From contig NZ_JAGYPF010000005.1 of the NCBI RefSeq assembly GCF_018343535.1, positions 186,001-250,000 of the forward strand: 64,000 nt of DNA, written 5' to 3'. The stretch's first letter is position 1; every line of letters starts with the position of its first letter. A program made the translations under genes and the position numbers. The stretch is from Neobacillus rhizophilus (GTDB taxonomy: Bacteria; Bacillota; Bacilli; Bacillales; Cytobacillaceae). Positions 25,883 through 34,384 of this stretch are shown one piece after another. The notes below the pieces were generated by a model. That model did no database searches, was not told the origin of the DNA, and was given only the letters and a program-made list of their open reading frames with translations.

Positions 25883-27004
25883 TTGTCCCAGGAGAATCAA
25901 TCGTACCTTAGATTTTCTGTGGAGGAGTCCCTGTGGTTTAGAAAAGGACAGGAAGTCGAGGAGCTTATTTCCATTTCCTTAGACCCGGATATTACCATCC
26001 AGGAAAACGATCAGTACGTCACCATACGCGGTTCGCTGGAGCTTTCCGGCGAATATAAATGCTACAAGGACCAAGAGGAAGGAAATGAAGAGAGTGTTGT
26101 CTCACAGAAGTTTGTGGAACGGGTGGCCGAGCGTGAAGAGGGAGTAGCTGAATTTTCACATCGATTCCCGGTTGATATCACGATTCCTAACAATCGAATT
26201 CAAAGTGTGTATGATATCGATGTCCTTGTGGAAACGTTTGATTATTCCATGCCCGAGCGCAGCTGCTTAAAGCTGTCAGCAGAGCTGACCATCAGTGGCC
26301 TCTATGGAAACGAGCAGCAACAACAGCAGGAGGAAGAACCTGAACTTGAACTCCTGCACCGCGCTGGATCGGAGGAAGAGGAGGAAGAATTCGAATTCCC
26401 TCAACCAACAGAACAAAGCCCTTATCAAAATAATTATCTATTCCAGACGGAAGCACGTAAACCGCAGGAAGAAGAACAGAGCGCAGAGGCATTTCCAAAG
26501 TTCCCAAACTTTAATTATCAACCGCAGGAACAAACTCAAGAGCAGCAGGAATATCGGCCGCCTTGGCAGTACCAGGAGTATAATGCCGAAGCAAATGAAC
26601 CTGCATGGCGTTATCAGGAGAGAAAGGAAGAAAAACAGCCTCTAGAGGTTCAAGTTGAGTTTGAGGAAGAAATCATTGTGGAGGAATCCCCAGCAGTAGT
26701 CGTGGAATATGAAGAGGAAAGCTCTTCATCTTCATCTGAAGAGGAACCAAAGCATAAGAAGAAGCTGTTTGGAGCTAAAAAGAAATCGATGACCCTGACA
26801 GAATTCTTTGCTCGAAAGGACGAAGGTTCTTCGCAAACAAGGGTAAAGGTTTGTATTGTTCAAAGAGGGGATACAGTAGAAAGTTTGTCTAAACGTTATG
26901 ATGTTTCTGTTCAGAATCTCCTTCGTGTTAACAATCTGGAACTGAATCAGGATGTTTATGAAGGTCAAGTATTGTATGTTCCGGCAGCCTTTGCAAAAAA
27001 ATAA
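25883..27004 (+). CDS. spoVID: Spore coat/cortex morphogenetic protein SpoVID
   Basis: SpoVID lets the coat encase the forespore, acting with SpoIVA and SafA in the mother cell. The TTG start at 25883 has AAAGGAGGAG upstream. The protein has 373 residues, much shorter than the 575 of B. subtilis. The N-terminal domain is about residues 5-135 (YLRFSVEESLWF; VTIRGSLELSGEY). A low-complexity Gln/Glu/Pro-rich middle follows, then a basic KHKKKLFGAKKK stretch. A C-terminal LysM domain is at about 325-370 (VQRGDTVESLSKRYDV, NNLELNQDVYEGQVLYVP). The shortening is in the acidic middle; both conserved ends are kept. It is cotranscribed with ysxE. Confidence 0.9.
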   Translation: MSQENQSYLRFSVEESLWFRKGQEVEELISISLDPDITIQENDQYVTIRGSLELSGEYKCYKDQEEGNEESVVSQKFVERVAEREEGVAEFSHRFPVDITIPNNRIQSVYDIDVLVETFDYSMPERSCLKLSAELTISGLYGNEQQQQQEEEPELELLHRAGSEEEEEEFEFPQPTEQSPYQNNYLFQTEARKPQEEEQSAEAFPKFPNFNYQPQEQTQEQQEYRPPWQYQEYNAEANEPAWRYQERKEEKQPLEVQVEFEEEIIVEESPAVVVEYEEESSSSSSEEEPKHKKKLFGAKKKSMTLTEFFARKDEGSSQTRVKVCIVQRGDTVESLSKRYDVSVQNLLRVNNLELNQDVYEGQVLYVPAAFAKK

Positions 27005-27097
27005 CCAGACCTAAGAAGGTGAGCGGGTTCGTACGGGGCCTGCTCTGCTTTCTTTTTATGCCCTTTTGCTTTTCTAAATGAAAGAGAGTGAATTCTC

Positions 27098-28150
27098 ATG
27101 AATGACTCGAATAGGCAGGAGACCCTTACGCCGATTTTGGAGAACTACCAGGTAGAGCCGTATTTTGTAGAGGATTTTGGGGGAATTCAAAAAATTTATT
27201 CTAACAAAGGTACCTTTGCCCTGAAAAAAATTCCCCCAGCCTTAGGGACAGATTTCATTCGGCATGTCCATTATCTCTATCAAAGAGGCTTTAACAGGAT
27301 TGTTCCAATATATCCTACCATGGATGGCAGATATGCGGTATTGCATGATAATAATCTTTACTATCTCATGCCTTGGATGGCAAACGACCAAAGAGAAGAC
27401 CACCAGTACAAAAGCCAGCAGCTTTTTCGCGAATTGGCCCGGCTTCATACGCTTTCCTCAAAGGAAATCGAAGTAAACAAGGAGGAGCGGGCCGAGCATT
27501 ACGAAAAAACCTTGCAGCTGCTTGATAAAAACCAGGAATTTCTTGATGGCTACATTGATAATTGTGAGAAGAAGACCTATATGTCACCATTCGAACTGTT
27601 GTTTTGCCTATATTACAATGAAATCAGCCAGGCGCTCCGATTTTCAAAAGCAAAATTTGAAGAATGGTATGAGAGCACAAAGGAAAATGAGAAAGCCCGA
27701 ATGGTGGTTGTCCACGGGAAGCTTTCATCCGATCATTTTCTTTATGATGAACGGGGATACGGCTATTTTATTAATTTTGAAAATGCCCGTTACGGCTCGC
27801 CAATCCATGACCTGCTCCCGTATGTGTCAAGGACTTTAAACACAAGTCCGAAGCGAAATGATGATGCGATCAGTTTGGTGTATCATTATTTTAAATACTT
27901 TCCGTTTAAGCAGGAGGAAAAATTATTATTCAACAGCTACTTGGCCTACCCAATACCCATCATCCAAATGGCAGAAAAGTATTATCGGAAGCCACGTCCG
28001 AAAAATGAGTTAAAATATGTCCGCCAGCTGCAGAATCGCTATTGGCATTTAAAAAATACCGAATATATTGTTATGCGAATGACGGAAATCGAGAACCAGC
28101 AAAAAGCAGCCCAAGAGGCAGCCCAGCAGGCAAAAGAAGGAGCCCAATAG
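27098..28150 (+). CDS. ysxE: CotS-family kinase-like spore protein YsxE
   Basis: This 350-residue protein is of the CotS/YutH group, spore coat-associated proteins with an aminoglycoside-phosphotransferase-like fold. VVHGKLSSDHFLYDE (about residues 205-220) corresponds to the catalytic loop, with His kept and the usual Asp of HGD replaced by Lys. INFENARYGSPIHDL corresponds to the DxD loop, with Asp replaced by Glu or Asn. Catalysis is therefore doubtful. In B. subtilis YsxE is a SpoVID-dependent coat protein, and the gene follows spoVID here too. The C-terminus is Ala/Gln-rich. Confidence 0.88.
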   Translation: MNDSNRQETLTPILENYQVEPYFVEDFGGIQKIYSNKGTFALKKIPPALGTDFIRHVHYLYQRGFNRIVPIYPTMDGRYAVLHDNNLYYLMPWMANDQREDHQYKSQQLFRELARLHTLSSKEIEVNKEERAEHYEKTLQLLDKNQEFLDGYIDNCEKKTYMSPFELLFCLYYNEISQALRFSKAKFEEWYESTKENEKARMVVVHGKLSSDHFLYDERGYGYFINFENARYGSPIHDLLPYVSRTLNTSPKRNDDAISLVYHYFKYFPFKQEEKLLFNSYLAYPIPIIQMAEKYYRKPRPKNELKYVRQLQNRYWHLKNTEYIVMRMTEIENQQKAAQEAAQQAKEGAQ

Positions 28151-28178
28151 CAGGATTTATCTGCAAATAGGGCTCCTT
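28137..28178. terminator. Bidirectional terminator between ysxE and the small minus-strand gene
   Basis: AAGGAGCCC (28137-28145) pairs exactly with GGGCTCCTT (28170-28178). The stem overlaps the end of ysxE and touches the stop of the convergent gene. Confidence 0.75.
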
Positions 28179-28440
28179 AAATAATTTCGAAATAAATGGA
28201 AATGGCAATGACGATAAAAAGGGATAATAACAAGACATCAAAAATGGTTGGCAGAAAAATAGTTCGTATAAACTGAAAGATAATAAATGGGACGACCAGC
28301 TGTCCGGACAATCTCCGAAACGTTCTAAACCAGGGACGGTGTTTATATTTGTGGAAATTCTTCACCCCTAACCCCCCCTTTCCCAATTTACCCTTATCAT
28401 ATGTATATTCGAGAATTTGTGTGTATGCCCCAAAATTCAT
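28177..28440 (-). CDS. Small membrane protein of unknown function
   Basis: This 87-residue open frame is convergent to ysxE. The first 45 residues are basic and soluble-looking (KGKLGKGGLGVKNFHKYKHRPWFRTFRR). The remainder has one long or two short hydrophobic segments (LVVPFIIFQFIRTIF; VLLLSLFIVIAISIYF). Pairing with a shared terminator and the absence of any overlapping gene support it being real. The ribosome site before its ATG is weak. I do not recognise the family; a small gene is found near this place in B. subtilis, but I cannot confirm orthology. Confidence 0.55.
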   Translation of the reverse strand: MNFGAYTQILEYTYDKGKLGKGGLGVKNFHKYKHRPWFRTFRRLSGQLVVPFIIFQFIRTIFLPTIFDVLLLSLFIVIAISIYFEII

Positions 28441-28556
28441 CTAAAACTTACCGCTTTAAATTCAGATTGAATAAATTGAAAAGAAATGGAATAATTAGAA
28501 GTAATTGAAATACTAGGTGTTTTTACACAGGACTTGTGACATAAGGGGTAATTTGA

Positions 28557-29882
28557 ATGTTTTGGTTTCTTTTGCTGTTTCCATTGATGATTTATCCTTG
28601 GGGCTACGACCCATATTATACAACCATAAAGACAGATTATTTGTATCTATTTGTAATCGGCACATGGGTTTATATTATTTTTAAACGAAAATACTATAGT
28701 TTAATTCCTGAAAAAAATAACCGCACTATTTTATATATTATAATTCTATTTTTAAGTTTAATAGAGATATCGACAGCTTTTTCAAAATATAGTTACACAG
28801 CGGTGTATGGTACAATAGACCGCTGTGAAGGTTTGATTACTTTCTTTTGTTACATTAGTGTATTTCTATTTTGCTATAGGCTCTTGGATACTCGGAAAAT
28901 AACGAAACTACTTTCGGGAATGGCAGTAGTTTCGTTAATAGTTTCTCTTTATGGAATATTGCAGCATTATTCCTTGGATTTTTTGCCTAGAAACAGTGCT
29001 ATGCGTCATTATTCTGGAACCTATACCTTTTTCGATAATCCTAACTTTTTTGGGTCTTATCTTGTTTTAGTTTTGCTTTTAAGCATGACCCTATATATTA
29101 CTATTCATGATAAAAATTTAACCAAGCTATATTATATTTCTGTCTCGTTATCATTTATCTCAATGCTTTTTTCAAATACTAGAAGTGCATATTTAGGTGT
29201 TTTTAGCGGAATGGTGTTTCTAACTGTATTTGTGATCTTTAAAAGAAAAAATCTTTGGAGGAAATGGGCAGTCTTATTAATAACCTTAATTCTGCTAGCC
29301 GTGGGAATTAATACATTGGAGAAGAACCATTATTCATTTAGGGCATATTCGATTATTTCCGATTCTTATAAAGTTGTAACAAATCAAAGTAATGGACATG
29401 AAGGGTCATCCCGTTTTTTTATATGGAAAAAATCGCTTCCACTTGTAAAGGAATACCTCTGGATTGGGTCGGGTCCAGATACTTTTGAGTTTATTTTCCC
29501 AGCTACCCCTAAGGAACGAAAGGAATTTTTAGGTAACCCTAATACGGTAGTAGATAAGGCACACAATGAGTATTTACAAATTGCAATCACTTTAGGGATT
29601 CCTGCACTATTAACCTATTTACTATTTTTAATATTTGTTATAAGAAAAGCAATTCGAGCAGTTCAAATAGTTGAAGGGGATGATAAAATCATTCTTTATG
29701 GATTACTGTCAACCGTTTTAGGATATTTAATTCAGGCATTTTTTAATATCAGTACTGTACCAGTTGCACCGATGTTTTGGGGGATTCTTGGAATTACCCT
29801 TGCGAAAGCTGACTCCATTCTAAAAAATAAATTAGGACTTAACTCATCAAGAGAAACTATGGAAAAATATAAGTCAGCTTAA
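28557..29882 (+). CDS. O-antigen ligase/polymerase family membrane protein (Wzy_C type)
   Basis: This 441-residue polytopic protein has about ten to twelve membrane segments. A large extracytoplasmic loop lies between about residues 255 and 345, followed by HNEYLQIAITLGIPALLTYL, the hallmark of the WaaL/PglL/Wzy_C superfamily. SNTRSAYLGVFSGMV, with a conserved Arg, is also typical. Members polymerise or transfer lipid-linked glycans to polysaccharide, teichoic acid or protein. The substrate is unknown. It is A/T-rich, single, and inserted between the spoVID operon and the valS T-box. Transfer of sugar to the pilins encoded downstream is an untested idea. Confidence 0.8.
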   Translation: MFWFLLLFPLMIYPWGYDPYYTTIKTDYLYLFVIGTWVYIIFKRKYYSLIPEKNNRTILYIIILFLSLIEISTAFSKYSYTAVYGTIDRCEGLITFFCYISVFLFCYRLLDTRKITKLLSGMAVVSLIVSLYGILQHYSLDFLPRNSAMRHYSGTYTFFDNPNFFGSYLVLVLLLSMTLYITIHDKNLTKLYYISVSLSFISMLFSNTRSAYLGVFSGMVFLTVFVIFKRKNLWRKWAVLLITLILLAVGINTLEKNHYSFRAYSIISDSYKVVTNQSNGHEGSSRFFIWKKSLPLVKEYLWIGSGPDTFEFIFPATPKERKEFLGNPNTVVDKAHNEYLQIAITLGIPALLTYLLFLIFVIRKAIRAVQIVEGDDKIILYGLLSTVLGYLIQAFFNISTVPVAPMFWGILGITLAKADSILKNKLGLNSSRETMEKYKSA

Positions 29883-30002
29883 AAACCTGTAAGCAAATAG
29901 CAACCTTTTGGCATATAGTATAAATTATAAAAAATAAGGTTAACCTGATTGACGTGAACCCCGTTTTTTGGGTAGTATAACTATATAATTAAAAAATCAA
30001 AG

Positions 30003-30250
30003 CTTTGACAGGGAAGAGTACGGTGAAAGCCAGCTTTTAGAGAGGGGAATCAGCAGCTGAAAGATTTCCTAAGCGGAACATCGGAAGGTCGCCCAAGAGC
30101 TTCTTCTGTGAACAGGCCAAAGGCCCCAGTAGTCGAAGACGGATGAAATCCGTTATCCGATGAAGTGCCAATCATAAATATGATTGGAAAAAAGGTGGTA
30201 CCGCGAAGCAACTCCATTCGTCCTTTTATGACGAATGGGGTTTTTTGTTG
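30003..30250 (+). promoter_or_regulatory. T-box riboswitch controlling valS
   Basis: This leader contains the invariant T-box AAGGTGGTACCGCG at 30192-30205, a stem I with AGTA near 30014, and AGAGAGGGGAA-type apical loop bases. The terminator stem TCCATTCGTC/GACGAATGGG (30212-30240) is followed by six T. Uncharged tRNA-Val would pair with a specifier triplet and the NCCA end with the T-box bulge, favouring the antiterminator. A GTC at 30088-30090 in GGAAGGTCGCCC is the likely valine specifier, which I place by position only. A confident promoter was not found. Confidence 0.92.
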
Positions 30251-30280
30251 TTTCTAAAAGATAAAAAGGAGGCAATTCAG

Positions 30281-32923
30281 TTGGAAACAAAAGAAATTAC
30301 GATGCCAACCAAATACGACCCGCAAACAATTGAAAAAGGTCGTTATGAATGGTGGCTGCAAGGAAAATTTTTCGAAGCAAAAGATGATGAGGGAAAACAG
30401 CCATATACAATCGTGATCCCGCCGCCTAACGTTACAGGAAAACTCCATTTAGGGCATGCATGGGATACGACTCTCCAAGATATCATGACACGCATGAAGC
30501 GGATGCAGGGCTATGATGTTCTTTGGCTTCCTGGCATGGACCATGCTGGAATCGCGACCCAGGCAAAGGTTGAACAAAAGCTTAAAAGCGAAGGCAAAAG
30601 CCGTTATGACCTCGGCAGGGAAAAGTTTGTTGAGGAAACATGGAAGTGGAAGGAAGAATATGCTTCCCATATCCGCCAGCAGTGGGCAAAGTTAGGTTTA
30701 GGACTTGATTATACCCGTGAGCGTTTCACTCTTGATGAGGGACTTTCAAAGGCGGTTCGCGAAGTATTCGTTACCCTTTACAACAAAGGCCTGATCTATC
30801 GTGGCGAATATATCATTAACTGGGACCCATCCACAAAAACAGCCCTTTCCGATATTGAAGTTATTTATAAGGATGTTCAAGGTGCATTCTATCATTTGAA
30901 ATATCCGCTGGCAGACGGCTCCGGTTATATTGAAGTAGCGACTACCCGTCCTGAAACGATGCTTGGGGATTCCGCCGTAGCTGTTCATCCGGAAGATGAC
31001 CGTTATAAGCACCTAATCGGTAAAACAGTTATCCTGCCAATTGTTGGCCGGGAAATCCCGATCGTTGGCGATGATTATGTCGATATGGAATTTGGTTCAG
31101 GTGCGGTTAAAATTACTCCTGCCCATGACCCGAACGACTTTGAACTCGGAAATCGCCATAATCTTGAGCGTATTCTTGTTATGAATGAAGATGGAAGCAT
31201 GAACGAAAAGGCCGGTAAATACCAAGGGCTTGACCGGTTCGAATGCCGTAAGCAAATTGTTAAAGACCTTCAAGAACAAGGCGTTCTGTTTAAAATTGAA
31301 GATCACCTGCATTCCGTTGGCCACTCTGAGCGGAGCGGAGCAGTAGTAGAGCCTTATCTATCTACACAATGGTTTGTTAAAATGCAGCCATTGGCAGATC
31401 AAGCAATTGCGCTTCAAAGCAAGGAGGAAAAAGTTCACTTTGTTCCAGACCGCTTTGAAAAAACGTATCTGCACTGGATGGAAAATATCCGCGACTGGTG
31501 TATTTCCCGTCAGTTATGGTGGGGACACCGCATCCCGGCTTGGTATCATAAAGAGACTGGTGAAGTATATGTTGGCCACGAGGCACCTGCAGACATTGAA
31601 AACTGGGAACAGGACAAAGATGTATTAGATACATGGTTCAGTTCAGCATTATGGCCGTTCTCTACTATGGGCTGGCCTGACACAGAATCAGCCGATTTCA
31701 AACGTTACTTCTCAACGGATGTTCTGGTAACAGGCTACGACATTATCTTCTTCTGGGTTTCAAGGATGATTTTCCAAAGCCTTGAATTTACCGGCAAGCG
31801 TCCATTTAAAGATGTTCTGATTCACGGGCTTGTTCGTGATGAGCAGGGCCGGAAAATGAGTAAGTCACTTGGAAACGGCGTTGACCCAATGGAGGTAATC
31901 GACAAGTACGGTGCGGATGCACTTCGCTACTTCCTATCAACAGGATCTTCACCAGGTCAAGATTTGCGTTACAGTACAGAAAAGGTTGAAGCAACCTGGA
32001 ACTTTGCCAATAAAATTTGGAATGCTTCCCGTTTTGCCTTAATGAATATGAATGGTCTTACCTATGAAGAGATTGATTTCAGCGGAGAAAAGTCAGTTGC
32101 TGATAAATGGATTCTAACACGCTTAAATGAAACAATTGAACATGTGACAAAGCTGTCAGAGCGCTACGAATTCGGTGAAGTTGGCCGTGCCCTATATAAC
32201 TTTATCTGGGATGACTTCTGCGACTGGTATATCGAAATGGCGAAGCTTCCATTATACGGTGAAGATGAAGCAGCTAAGAAAACAACCCGTTCAATCTTAG
32301 CTTACGTTTTAGATCAAACAATGAGACTTTTACATCCGTTCATGCCATTTATCACCGAGGAAATTTGGCAGAACCTGCCTCATTCCGGTGAATCGATTAC
32401 GGAAGCAAAATGGCCGGAGGTAAAACCTGAGTATACAGATGAAGAAGCGGCGCAGGAAATGAAGCTTCTGATGGAAATGATCCGCTCTGTACGAAACATT
32501 CGTGCTGAAGTTAACACACCAATGAGCAAGAAAATCAAAATGTTGGTGAAAGCTAAGGATGAAAAAATCTTAACAGCTCTAGAGAATAACCGGAGCTATA
32601 TTGAAAAGTTCTGTAACCCAGAAGAACTGCAAATGGGACTGAACATCGAAACCCCTGAAAAAGCAATGACTGCAGTTATTACGGGTGTCGAGATTATCCT
32701 TCCACTTCAAGGCCTGATCAATATTGATGAAGAAATTGCCCGCCTAGAGAAGGAATTGGATAAATTAAATAAAGAGGTAGAGCGTGTTCAAAAGAAATTA
32801 AGCAATGAAGGCTTTATGAAAAAAGCACCTGAAAGTGTTGTAGCCGAAGAACGTGCCAAAGAACAAGACTATCTGGAAAAACGAAACATTGTAGAAGCTC
32901 GTATTAAAGAGTTAAGAGGTTAA
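30281..32923 (+). CDS. valS: Valyl-tRNA synthetase
   Basis: This class I synthetase charges tRNA-Val. I start at the TTG at 30281, with AAGGAGG eight bases before it and an N-terminus matching B. subtilis, giving 880 residues; the frame from 30245 begins in the T-box terminator. The class I signatures are PNVTGKLHLGHAW (HIGH, near residue 48) and RKMSKSLGNG (KMSKS, near 526). The editing CP1 domain has TTRPETMLGD and the Ala/Val-type WFSSALWPFSTMGWP. A C-terminal coiled coil (about 810-880) binds tRNA. It is controlled by the T-box upstream. Confidence 0.97.
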   Translation: METKEITMPTKYDPQTIEKGRYEWWLQGKFFEAKDDEGKQPYTIVIPPPNVTGKLHLGHAWDTTLQDIMTRMKRMQGYDVLWLPGMDHAGIATQAKVEQKLKSEGKSRYDLGREKFVEETWKWKEEYASHIRQQWAKLGLGLDYTRERFTLDEGLSKAVREVFVTLYNKGLIYRGEYIINWDPSTKTALSDIEVIYKDVQGAFYHLKYPLADGSGYIEVATTRPETMLGDSAVAVHPEDDRYKHLIGKTVILPIVGREIPIVGDDYVDMEFGSGAVKITPAHDPNDFELGNRHNLERILVMNEDGSMNEKAGKYQGLDRFECRKQIVKDLQEQGVLFKIEDHLHSVGHSERSGAVVEPYLSTQWFVKMQPLADQAIALQSKEEKVHFVPDRFEKTYLHWMENIRDWCISRQLWWGHRIPAWYHKETGEVYVGHEAPADIENWEQDKDVLDTWFSSALWPFSTMGWPDTESADFKRYFSTDVLVTGYDIIFFWVSRMIFQSLEFTGKRPFKDVLIHGLVRDEQGRKMSKSLGNGVDPMEVIDKYGADALRYFLSTGSSPGQDLRYSTEKVEATWNFANKIWNASRFALMNMNGLTYEEIDFSGEKSVADKWILTRLNETIEHVTKLSERYEFGEVGRALYNFIWDDFCDWYIEMAKLPLYGEDEAAKKTTRSILAYVLDQTMRLLHPFMPFITEEIWQNLPHSGESITEAKWPEVKPEYTDEEAAQEMKLLMEMIRSVRNIRAEVNTPMSKKIKMLVKAKDEKILTALENNRSYIEKFCNPEELQMGLNIETPEKAMTAVITGVEIILPLQGLINIDEEIARLEKELDKLNKEVERVQKKLSNEGFMKKAPESVVAEERAKEQDYLEKRNIVEARIKELRG

Positions 32924-32925
32924 TG

Positions 32926-32972
32926 AAGCTGAAGGCGAATCCATTTTGGATTCGTCTTGGCTTATTTTTTTA
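32926..32972 (+). terminator. Terminator between valS and folC
   Basis: AAGCTGAAGGCGAATCC pairs with GGATTCGTCTTGGCTT with small mismatches, followed by TTATTTTTTT. It probably ends most valS transcripts and allows some read-through to folC. Confidence 0.7.
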
Positions 32973-32990
32973 ACAAAAGGGGTGTCAGAC

Positions 32991-34313
32991 ATGTTTACTA
33001 CTTATAAAGAAGCCCTTGATTGGATTCATGCAAGGCTCAGGCTCGGCATTAAACCAGGGTTAAAACGGATGGAATGGATCATGGACAGGCTCGGCCACCC
33101 GGAAACAAAAATCAAAACTGTGCATATAGGCGGGACAAATGGAAAAGGCTCAACCGTTACTTATTTGCGTTCCATTCTGCAGGAAGCAGGGTATACAGTC
33201 GGTACGTTTACATCTCCCTATATTGAACAATTCAACGAGCGAATTAGTGTTAACGGCAAGCCTGTCACAGATCAAGAAATACTAGATTTAACAAATGTCA
33301 TTCTTCCTTTAGCGAATGAATTAGAGGAAACAGACCTTGGCGGACCGACAGAATTTGAAGTTATCACGGCAATGTCCTTCTATTATTTTGCAAATAACCC
33401 TGAAATCGATATCGTCCTTTACGAGGTCGGGCTTGGCGGACGATTTGATTCCACGAATATTGTGCAGCCTATGGCTTCGATTATCACAAATATTGGTCTA
33501 GATCATACCAATATACTTGGTAACACCCATGAAGAAATTGCGTTTGAGAAGGCGGGAATCATCAAAGAAATGACGCCGATTTTTACAGCGGTCAAACACC
33601 CTGGGGCACTTAAGGTAATCGACGAACAGGCGGAGAAAAAAGAGGCACCAATTTATCGATTAGAACAGGAGTTTTCGATCGGTGCTCATGAATCCATATC
33701 AAAGGGTGAAATATTTACTTTACGAACAAACGGTGACATCTTAGAAAAACTTGAAATCAGTATGATTGGTCAGCACCAAACCGAAAATGCAGCACTTGCA
33801 ATTAGTACAGTTCTTTATTTAATCCAACATGCCAGCATTTCAGTTCCTGAACAGGCCATCAGGAATGGATTAAAAAAGGCCTATTGGCCGGGCCGCTTCG
33901 AGGTTTTATCTGAAAACCCTCTAGTCATCATCGATGGCGCGCATAATGATGAGGGAATTACGGCATTGGTTCATGAATTGTCAACCCGATATGCTAATCG
34001 CAATATATATATAATATTTGCGGCGTTAAAAGATAAGAAGCTAGACAAAATGATAGCCAAGCTTGACGGAATTGCTGCTCAGATTTCTTTTGTCAGCTTT
34101 GATTTCCCAAGGGCGGCTAATGCTGAAGATTTGCTGAAAATCAGTCAATCTGCAAATAAATTCGCAGTCGAAGATTGGCAGCCTTATATAAAAGAAGAAA
34201 TTTCTCACCTGCCTCCCAATGACCTGCTTGTCATCACGGGCTCTCTTTATTTTATTTCAGAAGCAAAGCCAATTATTTGTCAATATTTGAAAAATATGAC
34301 GATTTCTCTGTGA
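32991..34313 (+). CDS. folC: Folylpolyglutamate/dihydrofolate synthase
   Basis: The enzyme adds glutamate to dihydropteroate and to folates. The ATG at 32991 follows AAAGGGGTG and gives 440 residues; an in-frame ATG at 32946 lies within the valS terminator. The Mur-ligase-type P-loop is HIGGTNGKGSTV (near residue 45). The omega loop FTSPYIEQFNERISV, the metal-binding GLGGRFDSTN, and the C-terminal WPGRFEVL and IIDGAHND motifs are all present. It occupies the B. subtilis valS-folC-comC position; here comC is replaced by a whole pilus locus. Confidence 0.95.
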   Translation: MFTTYKEALDWIHARLRLGIKPGLKRMEWIMDRLGHPETKIKTVHIGGTNGKGSTVTYLRSILQEAGYTVGTFTSPYIEQFNERISVNGKPVTDQEILDLTNVILPLANELEETDLGGPTEFEVITAMSFYYFANNPEIDIVLYEVGLGGRFDSTNIVQPMASIITNIGLDHTNILGNTHEEIAFEKAGIIKEMTPIFTAVKHPGALKVIDEQAEKKEAPIYRLEQEFSIGAHESISKGEIFTLRTNGDILEKLEISMIGQHQTENAALAISTVLYLIQHASISVPEQAIRNGLKKAYWPGRFEVLSENPLVIIDGAHNDEGITALVHELSTRYANRNIYIIFAALKDKKLDKMIAKLDGIAAQISFVSFDFPRAANAEDLLKISQSANKFAVEDWQPYIKEEISHLPPNDLLVITGSLYFISEAKPIICQYLKNMTISL

Positions 34314-34384
34314 CAGATTGGCTATTTTTTGGTAAAATAAAATTATCTTGAATTAATAATAATTAGGTGAGGAGGGGAAGGAAG

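Noticed and set aside
29949..29989. Sigma-A promoter for the valS T-box
   Set aside because: TTGACG and the TATAAC or TATAAT candidates are 21 and 29 bases apart, so no acceptable pair could be called.
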